Below are positions 13,145-26,457 of a stretch of 64,000 nt of DNA, one piece after another (the stretch's first letter is position 1; each line of letters starts with the position of its first letter). The stretch comes from Beaufortia kweichowensis (Eukaryota > Chordata > Actinopteri > Cypriniformes > Gastromyzontidae). Position numbers and translations under genes: made by a program. The notes beneath the pieces were generated by a model. The model was not told the DNA's origin and did no database searches. It was given only the letters and a program-made list of their open reading frames with translations. The stretch is from assembly GCA_019155185.1 (NCBI GenBank), contig CM032797.1, forward strand, positions 5,628,881 to 5,692,880, read 5' to 3'.

Positions 13145-14619
13145 TGTAACCCAGTGCGGGTTTTTAAGCACAGTAACACCTTTTCCCCGGTAATGGGGTA
13201 ATTAGAAGGTTTTATGATTCAGATAGTGTCATAGCAGTCTCTGTGTGCCCTGTTTATGCATTCATGTTCTGCCCCTTTAAGAGTATAGCGATATATAGTT
13301 TGTTTGTGATGCACTTGATAAAACGTGCGTTTGCACAGCATGTTTGTTCTTTATTAGCTGATTTGTGGGTTTTCATTTACTCCCGCCCCTGTGAATGTAG
13401 GAGAGATTCTGATTGGGAGAGAAGGGGAGGGAGAAGATATAGCCTAGGATAACCACTAAATAAAGGGATTAGTGATATACTTTAGATATAATAAGGGTTG
13501 AAAATATTTGAGTTCTTTTGTTTGTGTTTTATACTCTGTACCGAAGTTTTATATGGGTTTTGTTTTCCACTGAGCGGGTTTCTCAGTAACGCGGTTAAAG
13601 TGTCAGTCATAAAGTGTCACTCTCACTCTCTGACTGAGAGTGAGAAACGCCAGGACTAGCTATTGAACATTTACACCATTCATCTAAGTTAAGTGTATTT
13701 CGCGGAGGAGACTGAGTTAAGTCTCTGGATGAGGCTGCTCTAAATCCTCTCGCTGATTCGAGAGAGGCTTGCTCCGCACTTCTGCCTACTGCCGGGGAGT
13801 TGACATTTCGGAGACTGGACGCCAAAGACGTAGGAGACTCGCTACCCTTTCTGCCCACCCGAGAGGGGACACGACAGGACGAGGCTGCCGATTCCAGAGA
13901 GGACATCGCAGACTTCGGCCAGCCTACAAAATTAAGTGTTCAGGTATCTTTTGTTTGTTTGGCTCATTTGGAGCGAAAGAGGCCATTTGTTGTTTCTAGG
14001 CTAGCGCTCCCCAGCAACGTTACAGGCCTGCAAACGGTGGGTTGGGTTACTGGTGTGTGTGTGGGCCCACATATTAACTGTTACTCTAATATAGGGGCGT
14101 CATATGTTGGGAGTTCACTCTGTATTTCATGTTGTGGTTAACTATAAGGTGTATTCTGAGGTTTTGATATTTCCTCATCCCCATTTATACTGTGATATGC
14201 TGTTATTTCTAGTGGTAATTAGTACCCTCTGTGTGAAATTCAATTGTTTTGGTTTATAAGAGAGTTTCACGAGACTTTGAATTACTGAACAGGTATTTTA
14301 CAGGGTATTTAGCAATATCAATTTACACCACAGACATTTAGTAATTATTTGAGCTTTATTTCATAGTACATAGAGGTACATAATATCCACTCATTTCAAT
14401 ATTTCCCTATGGTTATAAATAAAATCCATTGTTCATTTTCCATACTTACCTTTTGTGCTGATTGGGGTCCGTGCTGTACAGAAATATTACTAAGTCACAG
14501 TTAGTTTGGGTTACAGTAATCCATATAGGGTAATAGGCGGAATATTAATATTTAGTCGAGAGACATATGTAAGAACCCGGTGCTCCGCCCTGTTAAGATT
14601 AAGGGGAGGGGGCGCTACA
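13145..14619 (+). repeat. 5' LTR of the Gypsy element
   Basis: Starts TGTAACCCAG and ends GCGCTACA. It contains a TATA-like gatatatag (about 13287) and AATAAA at about 13459. The first 400 bp are identical to the 3' LTR; differences cluster at 13540-13950. Confidence 0.92.
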
Positions 14620-14624
14620 TAATT

Positions 14625-14642
14625 TGGGGGCTCGTCCGGGAT
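14625..14642 (+). promoter_or_regulatory. Primer binding site, tRNA-Pro
   Basis: TGGGGGCTCGTCCGGGAT, an exact 18-nt match to the tRNA-Pro primer site known from gammaretroviruses, five bases after the 5' LTR. Confidence 0.88.
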
Positions 14643-14749
14643 ACTACTTCCTGTTACCCTGATGAAGACAAAATACATAGTGAAAACAATACCTGTTATA
14701 AATTAATTTTAAATAAGCCAATTAATTATTATCCACCTGAAGTGTCAGC

Positions 14750-17700
14750 ATGGCCTTTGGAAGCAGTCCTCTTCTGCTCGATGAACTCTCCAAGTGGTGT
14801 AAGGAGGCCGAGATTGACAAGGCATACATACATACTGTTGATGGGTGTACCACGCCAACTACTGAGGTGGCAGAAGAGGCATTGAAGACACGGTTCAGAC
14901 TGTAAAAGTTTTGGGAAGAGTGCGGGTTAGAGACTCAAAATTGGGGCCAAGTCCTGGTACCCTCTTGGTGCTATGTGAGTGTCGTGAGGTAATCGACCCT
15001 GCCCGTATCCCAGTTGAACTGCTGCGGCCCGATGGAGAAGAGTCATGGAAGGTTGTCGTAGCACCTGTTGAGGATTCAGCCTCTGAGTTTTCCCAGAAAT
15101 TATCAAAGTTCTTAATGAATGAAGGAAAGTCTATGGTGGACATACAAGCATTATTCTCTCCACACATTTCCAGTTCCCCTGAGTCCATTATACGTGCGGT
15201 GGGTGAACTTTTGGAGAAGACAACGAAACCTTTAGGGGAAACTAATGCTTATCGACGACTACGTATCTTTTCTGGCACTGTCCCAATACCGTCTGGAGAG
15301 GAAAATCTAGAAAATTGGATAGAACAGGCCCGATTAATGACTGAGGAATGTGAGTGTTCTGAAAAGGAAAAACGGCGAAGAATAATGGAGAGTGTGAAAG
15401 GGCCAGCACTGGATATTATCAAAGCTGTTCGATTTTCCAGTCCTGAGGCAAGTGCTTCTCAATACCTCGAAGCTTTAGAAAACACATTTGGAACCTCTGA
15501 GTCAGGGGAGGATCTATACTTTGCCTTTCGTCTCTTACGTCAATTCCCCGGGGAAGCTTTGTCTGACTTTTTGCGTAGGATGGAGAAATCCTTAACTAGA
15601 GTAGTGCAAAGAGGAGGATTGACTATCCAGATGATGGACAGGACAAGGGTTGAACAGCTGATTAGAGGTGCGGTGGAGTCGGATCTGATGCTTCTGCAGT
15701 TAAGACTGAGGGAGAGAAGAGAGCAGCCACCCACTTTCTTAGCCCTGCTGAATGAAATCAAAGACGCCGAGGAGAACGAAGCTGCTCGCCATAAAATTCA
15801 CGCATCGGTGAAGCCCATACAGCTGAAGCAGGAGGATAATGTAATCCGACAACTCCAAGCTGAAATTCAGGAACTAAGATCCAGATTTGGGGAAAATTCA
15901 AACAACGTTCCTGTTGCGTCCATGAGAGTTGATCATCAAGACAAACAGGACAGAAAAAGAACAGATACCCAGGGAGAGTCTGAAGCACAAGTACTAAAGA
16001 GGCAAGTTCAACAACTACAACAACAGCTGGCAGTCATGAGTATTAGTTCCAGTACTCAGCCACACCAGGCTCAGTCAAACTCCAGGCATGTTCCAGTTTC
16101 AAACAGAGAAAGGCCAGTTAAGCCCAACGACGATTTCTTCTGTTATCGGTGTGGAGAGGATGGACACATCGCTACTAAGTGTCAGTCGCCTGAAAATGGC
16201 CCTCAAGTAATACAGAAGTTGTTACGTGCTCTCCGAAAGTTTAAGACAGAAAAGAACCAGGTGACTGGAAACCGTGCCCCGTCTAGCAGTCTAGACTGTT
16301 TCTCTAAGAGGAGTCAAACTGAGGTCTATGGGGTGAGTCAACTTCCCAGAGGGTTAGTGGGCCCTGCCTCAACCATTTCTGTGGAGCTGAATGGATGTCC
16401 CTGTCAAGCTTTACTGGACAGTGGGTCCCAGGTTACCATTATATTCGACCAGTGGTATTCCAAATACTTACCGCAGATACCCATCCATCCGCTCACTGGA
16501 TTGTCCATTTGGGGACTGAACTCTTCTAGTTATCCATACAAAGGATACATCATAGTGGATGTTTTGCTTCCGGTTTCCCTCACTGGGGTGAAAGAGGCAG
16601 TCTCCATTCTCGCTTTGGTTTGCCCAGAACCTCAGGGTCCCCAGCAAGTTCCTGTAATAATCGGCACCAACGCAAGCTTCTTTCAACGTCTGATTATGCT
16701 CAGTCAGGACTCGGGTGCATCAAACCAAGCACACTCACTGAGAATTCTGTCGTCACTCCTCAAACCATGTTTACACCAGGTCCAGGGAAAAGAGGAAGTC
16801 GCTGAGCCAGCTGAGGGACAGGTCAAGTGGAAAGGACCAGGAGCCCTAAAGATCCCTTCAAGAAGTGAAATGTATGCAGTGTGCAAAGTGGAGTGTGAGA
16901 AGCCACTGAGAAAAGACATATTTCTCGTGGAAACACCAATGGATAGTCAACTTCCAGCTGGACTGTTTATCCCTCCCACTGTTCTGTCGTCTTCTGCCAT
17001 TGATGAGAACAACTTCAGAGTGCTGGTCTGCAATGAGACCCGTAAAGACATCAGCATCCCTACTGACACAGTAATTGCTAAAGTCTTTCCCACGGATACA
17101 GTCACCGTTACACCGGATGCTCAGACTGATCCGAAGAGGATAGATTCCAGTGTGTTCCAGTTTGGTGACTCTCCTATTCCAGTTGATTGGGAGAAAAGGC
17201 TTAGGGAAAAGTTAGCTGAGCACAGAAACGTATTTTCCTTTGAGGAGTGGGATGTGGGACGAGCCAAAGGTGTGAAACATAACATCAGACTGAGTGACAG
17301 CCGACCCTTTAGGGAACGATCCCGACGTGTTGCACCTGCCGACATCGATGATGTGAGGCGGCACCTAAAAGACCTGTTGGCCGCAGGCATCATAACTGAA
17401 TCAAGGAGTCCTTATGCCTCACCGATAGTTATTGCTCGGAAGAAAAATGGAACCATCCGCATGTGCATAGACTACCGGACTTTGAATTCCAGAACCATTC
17501 CTGATCAATATACCACTCCCAGGATCGATGATGCTTTGGATTGTCTGTCTGGAAGTAAATGGTTCTCTGTCTTAGACTTGCGTAGTGGCTATTACCAGAT
17601 TGAGATGGCGGACGAGGACAAAGAAAAGACCGCGTTCATCTGTCCTCTGGGCTTCTACCAGTTCGAACGTATGCCACAGGGGATTACGGGGGCCCCAGCC

Positions 17701-18354
17701 ACATTCCAGCGGTTAATGGAGAGAGCTGTTGGAGATATGCACCTTCTCCAGGTCATAGTATATCTGGACGACCTCATTGTCTTTGGGCGTACCTTGGAAG
17801 AGCACGAGGAACGCCTACTAAAGGTGTTGGATCGCCTGGAAGAATATGGGCTCAAAGTGTCTATAGATAAGTGCCAGTTTTGCCAACCTCAAGTCAAATA
17901 TGTGGGACATATTGTATCATCTGCCGGCATTGCTCCTGATCCTGAGAAGGTGAATGTTGTATCTCACTGGAAGATGCCACATGATTTGAAGTCCTTAAGG
18001 TCCTTTCTAGGATTTTGTGGGTTCTACCGCCGTTTTATTAAGAGCTACTCTGCCATCGTGAGACCCCTGACTGACTTGACCAAAGGTTACCCCCCTGTCA
18101 AAAGTCAAAATAAAGCTGTACAGAAAGGGAAGTACTACCGTGAGTCAGAGCCGTTTGGTGAGCGATGGGACCAAAGGTGCACAGAGGCCTTTCACAACAT
18201 CATTCATTGCCTTACGCATGCTCCAGTACTGGCATATGCAGATCCAGCTAAGCCTTATGTCTTACATGTTGATGCTAGCCTGAGTGGTTTAGGGGCTGTG
18301 TTGAATCAGGAACATCTAGATGGACTGAGACCTGTCAGCTTATGCCAGCCGTAA
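14750..18354 (+). pseudogene. Gypsy gag-pol, part 1 (Gag, protease, RT, start of RNase H)
   Basis: The likely start is ATG 14750 (MAFGSSPLLLDELSKWCKEA). A small indel near 14893 shifts the frame, after which one frame runs 14911-18354 (about 1150 codons). Gag resembles the PNMA/ZCCHC12 family, e.g. VKVLGRVRVRD then WKVVVAP. It ends with the zinc knuckle CYRCGEDGHIATKC (16141-16182). The aspartic protease motif LLDSGSQVTI has its DSG at 16417-16425. RT motifs are MCIDYRTLN, FSVLDLRSGYYQI, MPQGITGAPATFQRLM and YLDDL (about 17760). RNase H begins with LHVDASLSGLGAVL and is cut by a frameshift at 18354. Gag and Pol are in one frame with no intervening stop. Confidence 0.88.
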
Positions 18355-20719
18355 ACTGAGTGCCGCTGGCGCCAACTATCCCATTCACCAGTTGGAATTC
18401 CTGGCACTCAAGTGGGCGGTTGTGGATAAATTCCACGATTACTTGTATGGAGCAAAGTTCACAGTTAGAACGGATAACAATCCCTCACCTATGTTCTGAC
18501 GAAGCTAAGCTTAGTGCTACTGGGCATCGATGGCTGGCTTCCTTAGCTACCTATGACTTTAGCCTTCAGTACAAACCAGGGCGCCATAACATCGATGCGG
18601 ATGTACTGTCGCGATATCCCCCTACCACGGACCTGCCGCAAAAATGGGTGGACCTACCAAGCTCAGGAGTACGGGCCATCTGTCAGCTTGCCGATACTCA
18701 CCACTATCATGAATCCTGCGGTAGACTAGTGGATCAGTTGGGTGCTACTCCAGAAGTCATTCCCTCTGTATATGTTTGTCCCAGCAGCTGGAAAGGGGAC
18801 ATCAGGAACAGTTGTCCAACTCTGACTTGAGACTAGCACAAGAGCAAGACCCCATCATTGGACAGGTGAAGCAGGAAGTGGAGAAAGGGCATATACTTAC
18901 CACTACAAAGAGTTCTAACCCCCTTGAGACTCTCTTACGGCTACAAGGTGCAAAGTTGAACAGTCGACAAAACCTTTTGTACCGAATTACAAAAAGCACC
19001 TGTGGGAGAGAGAGACAGCAACTAGTCTTACCAGAAAAATACAGGGCCCTGGTGCTACATTCACTGCATGATGAATCAGGTCACCTTGGAATTGAGAGGA
19101 CCACGGAACTTTGCAAGGATCGTTTCTACTGGCCACGTATGAACAAAGGCGTGGAGCAGTATGTGAAGGAATGTGGACGGTGTATCGCTAGGGAAGACTT
19201 TACCTCAAAAAGATCTGCTTACTTAAATCACATCACAAGCAGTGGCCCACTCGATCTGGTCTGCATAGATTTCCTGTCTATTGAACCTGACTCGAAGGGA
19301 ATCTCCAACGTTCTGGTGGTCACAGATCATTTCACCCGCTATGCTCAGGCATATCCTGCTAAAGACCAGAAGGCGTTAACAGTGGCCCGGATCCTTGTTG
19401 AGAAGTTTTTCATACACTATGGCTTGCCAGCACGCATTCACTCTGACCAGGGGCGTGACTTTGAAAGTAGACTCATCAAAGAACTCCTTGGAATCCTGGG
19501 AATTACAAAGTCCCGTGCCTCGCCTTTTACCATCCTCAAAGGAGATCCACAGCCAGAGCGTTTTAATAGGACTCTTCTTTCCATGCTGGGAACCCTGGAC
19601 CCTGCCAGGAAGAACAGGTGGAGCCAAAGCATCAGTCAGTTGGTGCATGCATACAACTGCACCAAAAACGAAGCAACCGGTTACTCACCTTATTATCTGT
19701 TATTTGGGAGAGAGGCACGTCTTCCAGTGGACATATGCTTGGGACTTCAGCTGGGAGAGTGGGATGAAACATCAGCAGTGCGTCCGAAAAGAATGAAACA
19801 AGATCTACAACATGCATATCAGTTAGCCTATGAGAGTTCCCTGAAGACACAGCAACGAAACAAGAGACTGTATGACTGTAAAGTGAAACATCAGACTTTG
19901 GAGAAAGGAGACCGGGTGCTTATAAAGAACCTAGCACTTACCGGCAAGCATAAGTTACAGGATCGCTGGAACTCCTTACCATACCTGGTAACGGAGAAGC
20001 TGCCGAACTTACCTGTGTATAGAGTAAAACCAGAGACAGGCACAGGGAGTGTCAGGACGTTGCACCGAGACCATTTGTTACCTATAGGAGATAGAGTGAG
20101 GATGTACTTACCTGAGGAGAGGATGGATATCCAGCGTCCAGTGGTAACCAGGGCAAGGGCTGTGGAGAGAACACAAGAAGAACAAGCAGCACAAGATCGT
20201 TGCGATCCAGTAGAGCACTCTGATAGTGATGACAGTAGTGTGTGTGAGTACTTCCCAGTCCCACAAGGGAGACCAGTCAGGCAGGGGCACACCTCCACAT
20301 TAAACACAGAGAACATACAGATCCATAAAAGCAATGACAGAGTTCCTTATCAACTGGAAGTGATAGGAGATCTATCCGAGGGTGACGCCGAGTGTGACGC
20401 CCCTGATGGTCTGGAGGATCTGGCCTCCGAAGAGGGAGACAGGCAAGTCATGGATGCCACAAAAGAGGCAGAAACTGAAAAAGTTGATGTTCGTCCAAAG
20501 AGAGAAGTAAAACCAGTGAAGAAACTGAGTTACGATGAACTGGGGCAATCTACGGACAGACCCTTAACCCTTGTTTATAGAGGTATGGTGGTGCAAGTGG
20601 AAGATGTCCCAAAGAAAAAGACTGTTTGCAAGACCTTGTGGTGCCACTCAATGGCCCAGTGTCCTCAATGTTCTCGATTGAGTGCAAATCAAACATATAG
20701 AACCATAATACCGATATAG
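18355..20719 (+). pseudogene. Gypsy pol, part 2 (RNase H end, integrase)
   Basis: RNase H continues in shifted frames (LEFLALKWAVVDKFHDYLYG, then FSLQYKPGRHNIDADVLSRY at about 18560-18620). The integrase frame is open from 18776 to TAG 20719. It has the HHCC zinc finger (HDESGHLG..CGRC, about 19067-19180) and the catalytic region VCIDFLS, HSDQGRDF and QPERFNRT. Just before the catalytic Glu, the usual PYHP-type segment reads PFTILKG, apparently through compensating small insertions in ccttttaccatcctcaaagg. An acidic C-terminal tail follows the RDHLLPIGDR block. No chromodomain was recognised. Confidence 0.85.
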
Positions 20720-20754
20720 AGGGCTAGCCTCATGGGGACATGAGTCATTAAGAC

Positions 20755-20763
20755 GGGGGAGAG
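20755..20763 (+). promoter_or_regulatory. Polypurine tract
   Basis: GGGGGAGAG directly abuts the 3' LTR and would prime plus-strand synthesis. Confidence 0.8.
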
Positions 20764-22239
20764 TGTAACCCAGTGCGGGTTTTTAAGCACAGTAACACCT
20801 TTTCCCCGGTAATGGGGTAATTAGAAGGTTTTATGATTCAGATAGTGTCATAGCAGTCTCTGTGTGCCCTGTTTATGCATTCATGTTCTGCCCCTTTAAG
20901 AGTATAGCGATATATAGTTTGTTTGTGATGCACTTGATAAAACGTGCGTTTGCACAGCATGTTTGTTCTTTATTAGCTGATTTGTGGGTTTTCATTTACT
21001 CCCGCCCCTGTGAATGTAGGAGAGATTCTGATTGGGAGAGAAGGGGAGGGAGAAGATATAGCCTAGGATAACCACTAAATAAAGGGATTAGTGATATACT
21101 TTAGATATAATAAGGGTTGAAAATATTTGAGTTCTTTTGTTTGTGTTTTATACTCTGTACCCGAGTTTTATATGGGTTTTGTTTTCCACTGAGCGGGTTT
21201 CTCCGTTAAGCGGTTAAAGTGTCAGTCATAAAGTGTCACTCTCACTCTCTGACTGAGAGTGAGAAGCATCAGAGACTAGCTATTGAACATTTACACCATT
21301 CATCTAAGTTAAGTGTATTTCGCGGAGGAGACTGAGTTAAGTCTCTGGATGAGGCTGCTCTAAATCCTCTCGCTGATTCGAGAGAGGCTTGCTCCGCGAC
21401 TTCTGCCTACTGCCGGGGAGTTGGCCTTTCCGGAGACGACGCCGCCTGCACGGGAGAGACTGCCGCCTTTCTGCCCACCGGCGGGGACACGACAGAGACG
21501 AGCTGCCGATTCCAGAGAGGACATCGCGAACTTCGCCAGCCTACAAAATTAAGTGTTCAGGTATCTTTTGTTTGTTTGGCTCATTTGAAGGCGAAGAGGC
21601 CATTTGTTGTTTCTAGGCTAGCAACGCTCCCCAGCAACGTTACAGGCCTGCAAACGGGTGGGTTGGGTTACTGGTGTGTGTGTGGGCCCACATATTAACT
21701 GTTACTCTAATATAGGGCGTCATATGTTGGGAGTTCACTCTGTATTTCATGTTGTGGTTAACTATAAGGTGTATTCTGAGGTTTTGATATTTCCTCATCT
21801 CATTTATACTGTGATATGCTGTTATTTCTAGTGGTAATTGAGTACCCTCTGTGTGAAATTCAATTGTTTTGGTTTATAAGAGAGTTTCACGAGACTTTGA
21901 ATTACTGAACAGGTATTTTACAGGGTATTTAGCAATATCAATTTACACCACAGACATTTAGTAATTATTTGAGCTTTATTTCATAGTACATAGAGGTACA
22001 TAATATCCACTCATTTCAATATTTCCCTATGGTTATAAATAAAATCCATTGTTCATTTTCCATACTTACCTTTTGTGCTGATTGGGGTCCGTGCTGTACA
22101 GAAATATTACTAAGTCACAGTTAGTTTGGGTTGCAGTAATCCATATAGGGTAATAGGCGGAATATTAATATTTAGTCGAGAGACATATGTAAGAACCCGG
22201 TGCTCCGCCCTGTTAAGATTAAGGGGAGGGGGCGCTACA
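20764..22239 (+). repeat. 3' LTR of the Gypsy element
   Basis: Begins TGTAACCCAG and ends GCGCTACA. It is near identical to the 5' LTR apart from a cluster of small differences at about 21160-21590. Confidence 0.92.
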
Positions 22240-22243
22240 TGTG

Positions 22244-25200
22244 TTTATGCTCCTACTGCACCTTTAGAAAGAATGTTATTTTTTGATACATTGTGCTTGT
22301 CTCTACAGAATTGTGGTTCTGAAGAATTTTTATTTCTGGGTGGTGATTTTAATTGTACTGAGCTAAATTTAGACAGAAATCACATGGAGCCACATTTGGC
22401 CTCACGCAAACGTCTTATCCACATGATTAAAAAATTTGAATTATGTGATGTTTGGAGATCTTTAAACAAGAATGAAAGGCAATATACGTGGGTACATTCA
22501 CGTAATAATGTCATGTCTCTAGCTAGGTTGGACAGGTTTTATTGTTTTTAAGCATCATTTTAGTACCTTTAATAAGTGCTATATTAAGCCTATTGGTTTT
22601 CACGGATCATAGTATGGTGCACTGTCTTGATTCACGGTAAAGTACAGTTAAGCCAAAGAGTGCTTACTGGCACTTTAATAGCAATTTGCTACAAGATGAG
22701 TTTTTTAAAGAGTCCTTTAAGTTTTTCTGGGAAGCCTATAGGAAAACAAAATCCTCCTTTTCCTCATTACAACAGTGGTGGGATGTGGGTAAAGTTCAAA
22801 TAAAGCAATTTACTCAACAGTACACTCTCAATGTCACTAAGGAGTTGACTTCGTTCTTTGGATTCTTTGGAAAAGAGAGATAAATGATTTTGAATTTTTA
22901 GCTCACTCTACTGGCGACCCTTGTTTTTTGGATGCCTACTCAAAAAAAAAGGCCCAGATGTCAGACCTACTTGGGTATAAAACGCAGGGTGCTTTGGTCC
23001 GCTCACGGTTTTTAAACATAGATCAGATGGATGCACCATCCAAATATTTTTTTAACTTGGAAAAAAAGAATGGGCAGAAAAGGTTGATCCATGCACTACG
23101 CGCTGAGGATGGAGTGCTGTTATCGGATCCCGGCTGATATTCGGCAGAGAGCGGTCCTTTTTTATCAGGATTTGTACAGGAGTGAGCTGAAGTCTGGCAT
23201 AGCTGAAGAGAACAGTTTCCTTGAAAATCTGCCAAAGGTGTCGGAGGAAGCAAATGGTGACCTCGCAAGGAGTTTGACCCTGGGTGAGCTTTACAAGGCC
23301 CTGCAGAGTATGGAGTCTGGGAGAGCCTGGAATAGATGGCCTTCCCTGGCGGATTTCTATAAGACTTTTGGTCAAAGATGGGTGAAGACCTTCTCGAGGT
23401 GCTCAATGACTGCTTGTTAAACGGCAGATTGCTGTTGAGCTGCCGAAGGGCAGTAATCACTTTACTCCCAAAAAAGGGAGATCTTACGGATATAAGAAAC
23501 TGGCGTCCTGTATCACTCCTTTGCAATGAATACAAACTTTTATCCAAGGCTCTGGCAAACAGATTGGCTGGTGTTTTAGATCAGGTCATCCATCCGGACC
23601 AAACGTACTGTGTCCCTGGTAGGTCCATTTTTGATAATATCTACTTTATTCGTGATATTTTTGATGTTTCAAAATTGCTTAACATTAATTGTGGCTTAGT
23701 TTTTTTGGATCAGGAAAAGGCTTTTGACAGAGTGGAGCATTCTTATTTGTGGAGCACTTTATCAGCGTTTGGTTTTTGCGAACAATTTGTGGATATGATT
23801 AGAGCACTTTATTTTGACGTTGAGAGTGTTCTGAAAATAAACGGTGGCTTATGCGCTCCATTCCAGGTCCATAGGGGAATCAGACAAGGTTGTTCTCTGT
23901 CTGGTATGCTGTATTCTTTGGCCATTGAGCCTTTGCTTCAACAGATAAGAAGTAAGTTGTGTGGTTTGTCCCTACCAGTGTGTGATGAAAAGTTCTACTT
24001 GTCAGCATATGCTGATGATATTGTTGTTATACTTAATAGAGAGAGCGATGTTAATGTTTTATTTAATTTATTTGAAGATTTTAAAACGATGTCATCTGCT
24101 AAGGTAAATTGGAAAAAGAGTGAAGCGATACTCTTAGGTAAAAGGCCGAGGGACACCTAACCTTCCTGCTGGTTTGGTTTGGGGAAGAGGGGAGTTAAAT
24201 ATTTAGGAGTCTTTTGGGGGATGAAAGTGTCCTACAAAAAGAATTGGGAAGGGGTTTTAGGCAAGTTTCGAAGCCCGTTTAGATAAATGAGTGGTGGTTG
24301 TTGCCAAACATGTCATACAGAGGGCGGGGCTCTTATTGTTAATAACTTAATAGCCTCCTCACTTTGGCACAGATTGGCATGTGTGGATCCTTCACCACAA
24401 TTTTTAATCAAAGCTCAAGCTCTCCTGGTTAATTTCTTTTGGGATAAGCTACATTGGACCCCAAGAAGCATTTTGTATCTCCCTAAGGAAGAGGGTGGAC
24501 AAGGGTTGATTCACCTACAAAGCAGATGTGCGGCTTTTTCGGATGGAATTTGTGAAGAAATTTCTGGATGGACCTATACATTTTGGTTGGCGTGCTGTTT
24601 GCTGTACCATTCTGCGCACCGTTGGAAGCTTTGGACTGGACAAATCTTTGTTCCTAATGAAGGCAACTAAAGTGGATTTATCAGGATTGCCTAGGTTTTA
24701 TCAGAATGTCTTCAAAGTGTGGGGTCTTTTCCGAGTTCATAAGACTGAGAACTTTCACTCACTTCATTGGTTACTTCAAGAACCTTTAATCTCTGGGGCT
24801 CGCCTGGATGTCTCCACTCATGGTAATTTTCTGGGTACAGTTTCTTGCTCCAGGAATCTAGAGTGTTCACTTTGGGTCAATTGGTAGCTTTAACTGGACC
24901 TAATTTTGAGAACATTGATGTAGCTTTAAAACAGTTGGGATTTAGATCTGGTCGGCTTTTCCGTCAATTTTTGACCAGTTTAAAACTATGTCTAACTGCT
25001 GAGGAAAAAGGCCTATTGGATGAGTTTTTCACTGGGGCTAGTACCCCAGACATTGATGATTTCTTTCCATGTTTATCTGTTCAACCTAATTTTGGTGATT
25101 GTACAAGCTGTTTTTTTAAATCTTGTGAATCTCTATGTTTGGATTTTCTATCATGTGAAGGTAAAAAGTTATATAAAGTTTGTGTTTTGGTTCTTAATAA

Positions 25201-25807
25201 GAATATTCTTGAAAAGAAAACTGACACACCATGGCGTTCTGTTCTTAGACTGGGGAATGATGTGAGACCTGAATGGAGATCTTTTTATAAGCCACCTTTG
25301 TCAAAGAGGGTAGGTGACTTGCAGTGGAGACTTCTTCACGGTATCATCGCTGTCAATTCTTTTGTGTCTATACTGAACTCAGAAGTCAATTCTGCTTGCC
25401 CCTTTTGTACACAAAGGGAGACTATTTTTCATGCGTTCATGCAATGTTCTAGATTAGAACCTTTGTTTATGAAGTTAAGGGGGTTGTTCTGGAGGTTTAA
25501 TGAAAAGTTTTGTATTGAGACTTTCATTTTGGGTTTCAAGTATTCTCGAGAGAAACGTTTTATGTGTCAGCTTTTGAATTTTATTATTGGGCAAGCCAAA
25601 ATGGCCATCTATGTCAGCAGGAAAAAGAAAATACAGCAGGAACCGTGTGATGTAAATATGTGTTTTTTAAGCTTAGTAAAGTCCAGAATTTTGATAGATT
25701 TCCGGTTTCATAAGAGCATGCAAAACCTTGATACTTTTGAATTAATATGGTGCAGTAATGGAGTTCTTTGTGAATTATTTGAAGGAAACTTAGTTTTCTT
25801 TTTGTGA
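22244..25807 (+). pseudogene. LINE ORF2 3' part, copy B (endonuclease end, RT, C-terminus)
   Basis: Continuation of ORF2 behind the Gypsy insertion. The endonuclease part has FLGGDFNC, MSLARLDRFYCF and a frameshift near 22550. Open stretches 23378-24160 and 24845-25807 hold RT motifs (FLDQEKAFDRVEHSYLW, GIRQGCSLSGMLYS, YADD at 24008-24019) and the C-terminal zinc-binding motif CPFC..ETIFHAFMQC (25397-25447). At least four frameshifts remain, so it is inactive as given, but the catalytic residues are kept. Confidence 0.85.
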
Positions 25808-25932
25808 TGAAAAAATTGTTGTGTACGTGCAATGTGTAATTTTTATGCGTTGTGGGGGGGGATGTTTGCTAAATTTAAAATGTTAACAATGTGTTTTTTA
25901 GAAAAATGTTAATAAAGTTTTGTTAAAATCTC

Positions 25933-26217
<285 letters not shown>

Positions 26218-26223
26218 TAACAG

Positions 26224-26457
26224 CTCTCTGCACAGTCAGCAGTGGAGGACAGTGAGAGGATCTTTACTGAACTGATTCGCTCCATTGAGAGAAGACGCTC
26301 TGAGGTGACACAACTGATCAGAGATCAGGAAAAGACTGAAGTGAGTCGAGCTGAAGGAGTCTTGAAGGAACTGGAGCAGGAGATTGATGATCTAAAGAAG
26401 AGAGATGCTGAGATGGAGCAGATTTCACACATAAAAGATCATATCAATTTTCTACAG
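26224..26457 (+). CDS. Coiled-coil exon 3 of TRIM copy 2
   Basis: A 234-nt phase-0 exon between cataacag| and tctacag|gtaaca. It encodes LSAQSAVEDSERIFTELIRS..RRRSEVTQLIRDQEKTEVSR, a heptad-rich coiled coil that mediates dimerisation in TRIM proteins. Open. Confidence 0.85.

Larger units (their letters stand above)
13145..22239 (+). mobile_element. Full-length Ty3/Gypsy LTR retrotransposon (9.1 kb)
   Basis: Complete element: 1475-bp 5' LTR, tRNA-Pro primer binding site, gag-pol, polypurine tract and 1476-bp 3' LTR. LTRs begin TGTAAC and end TACA. The 4-bp target duplication TGTG lies at 13141-13144 and 22240-22243; the empty site is seen in LINE copy A at about 2605-2615 (atttgtgtttatg). Domain order in pol is protease, RT, RNase H, integrase, which is Ty3/Gypsy order. 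No envelope gene was seen. Gag resembles the PNMA family. Small indels interrupt gag near 14893 and RNase H near 18354-18500. Confidence 0.93.

Noticed and set aside
13243..13452. Identical 69-codon frames at 13243 and 20862
   Set aside because: They lie in the two LTRs and simply reflect the LTR repeat.
13145..22239. Endogenous retrovirus instead of a Gypsy retrotransposon
   Set aside because: Despite the tRNA-Pro primer site, Gag is PNMA-like, RT and integrase are Ty3/Gypsy type and no envelope gene is present.
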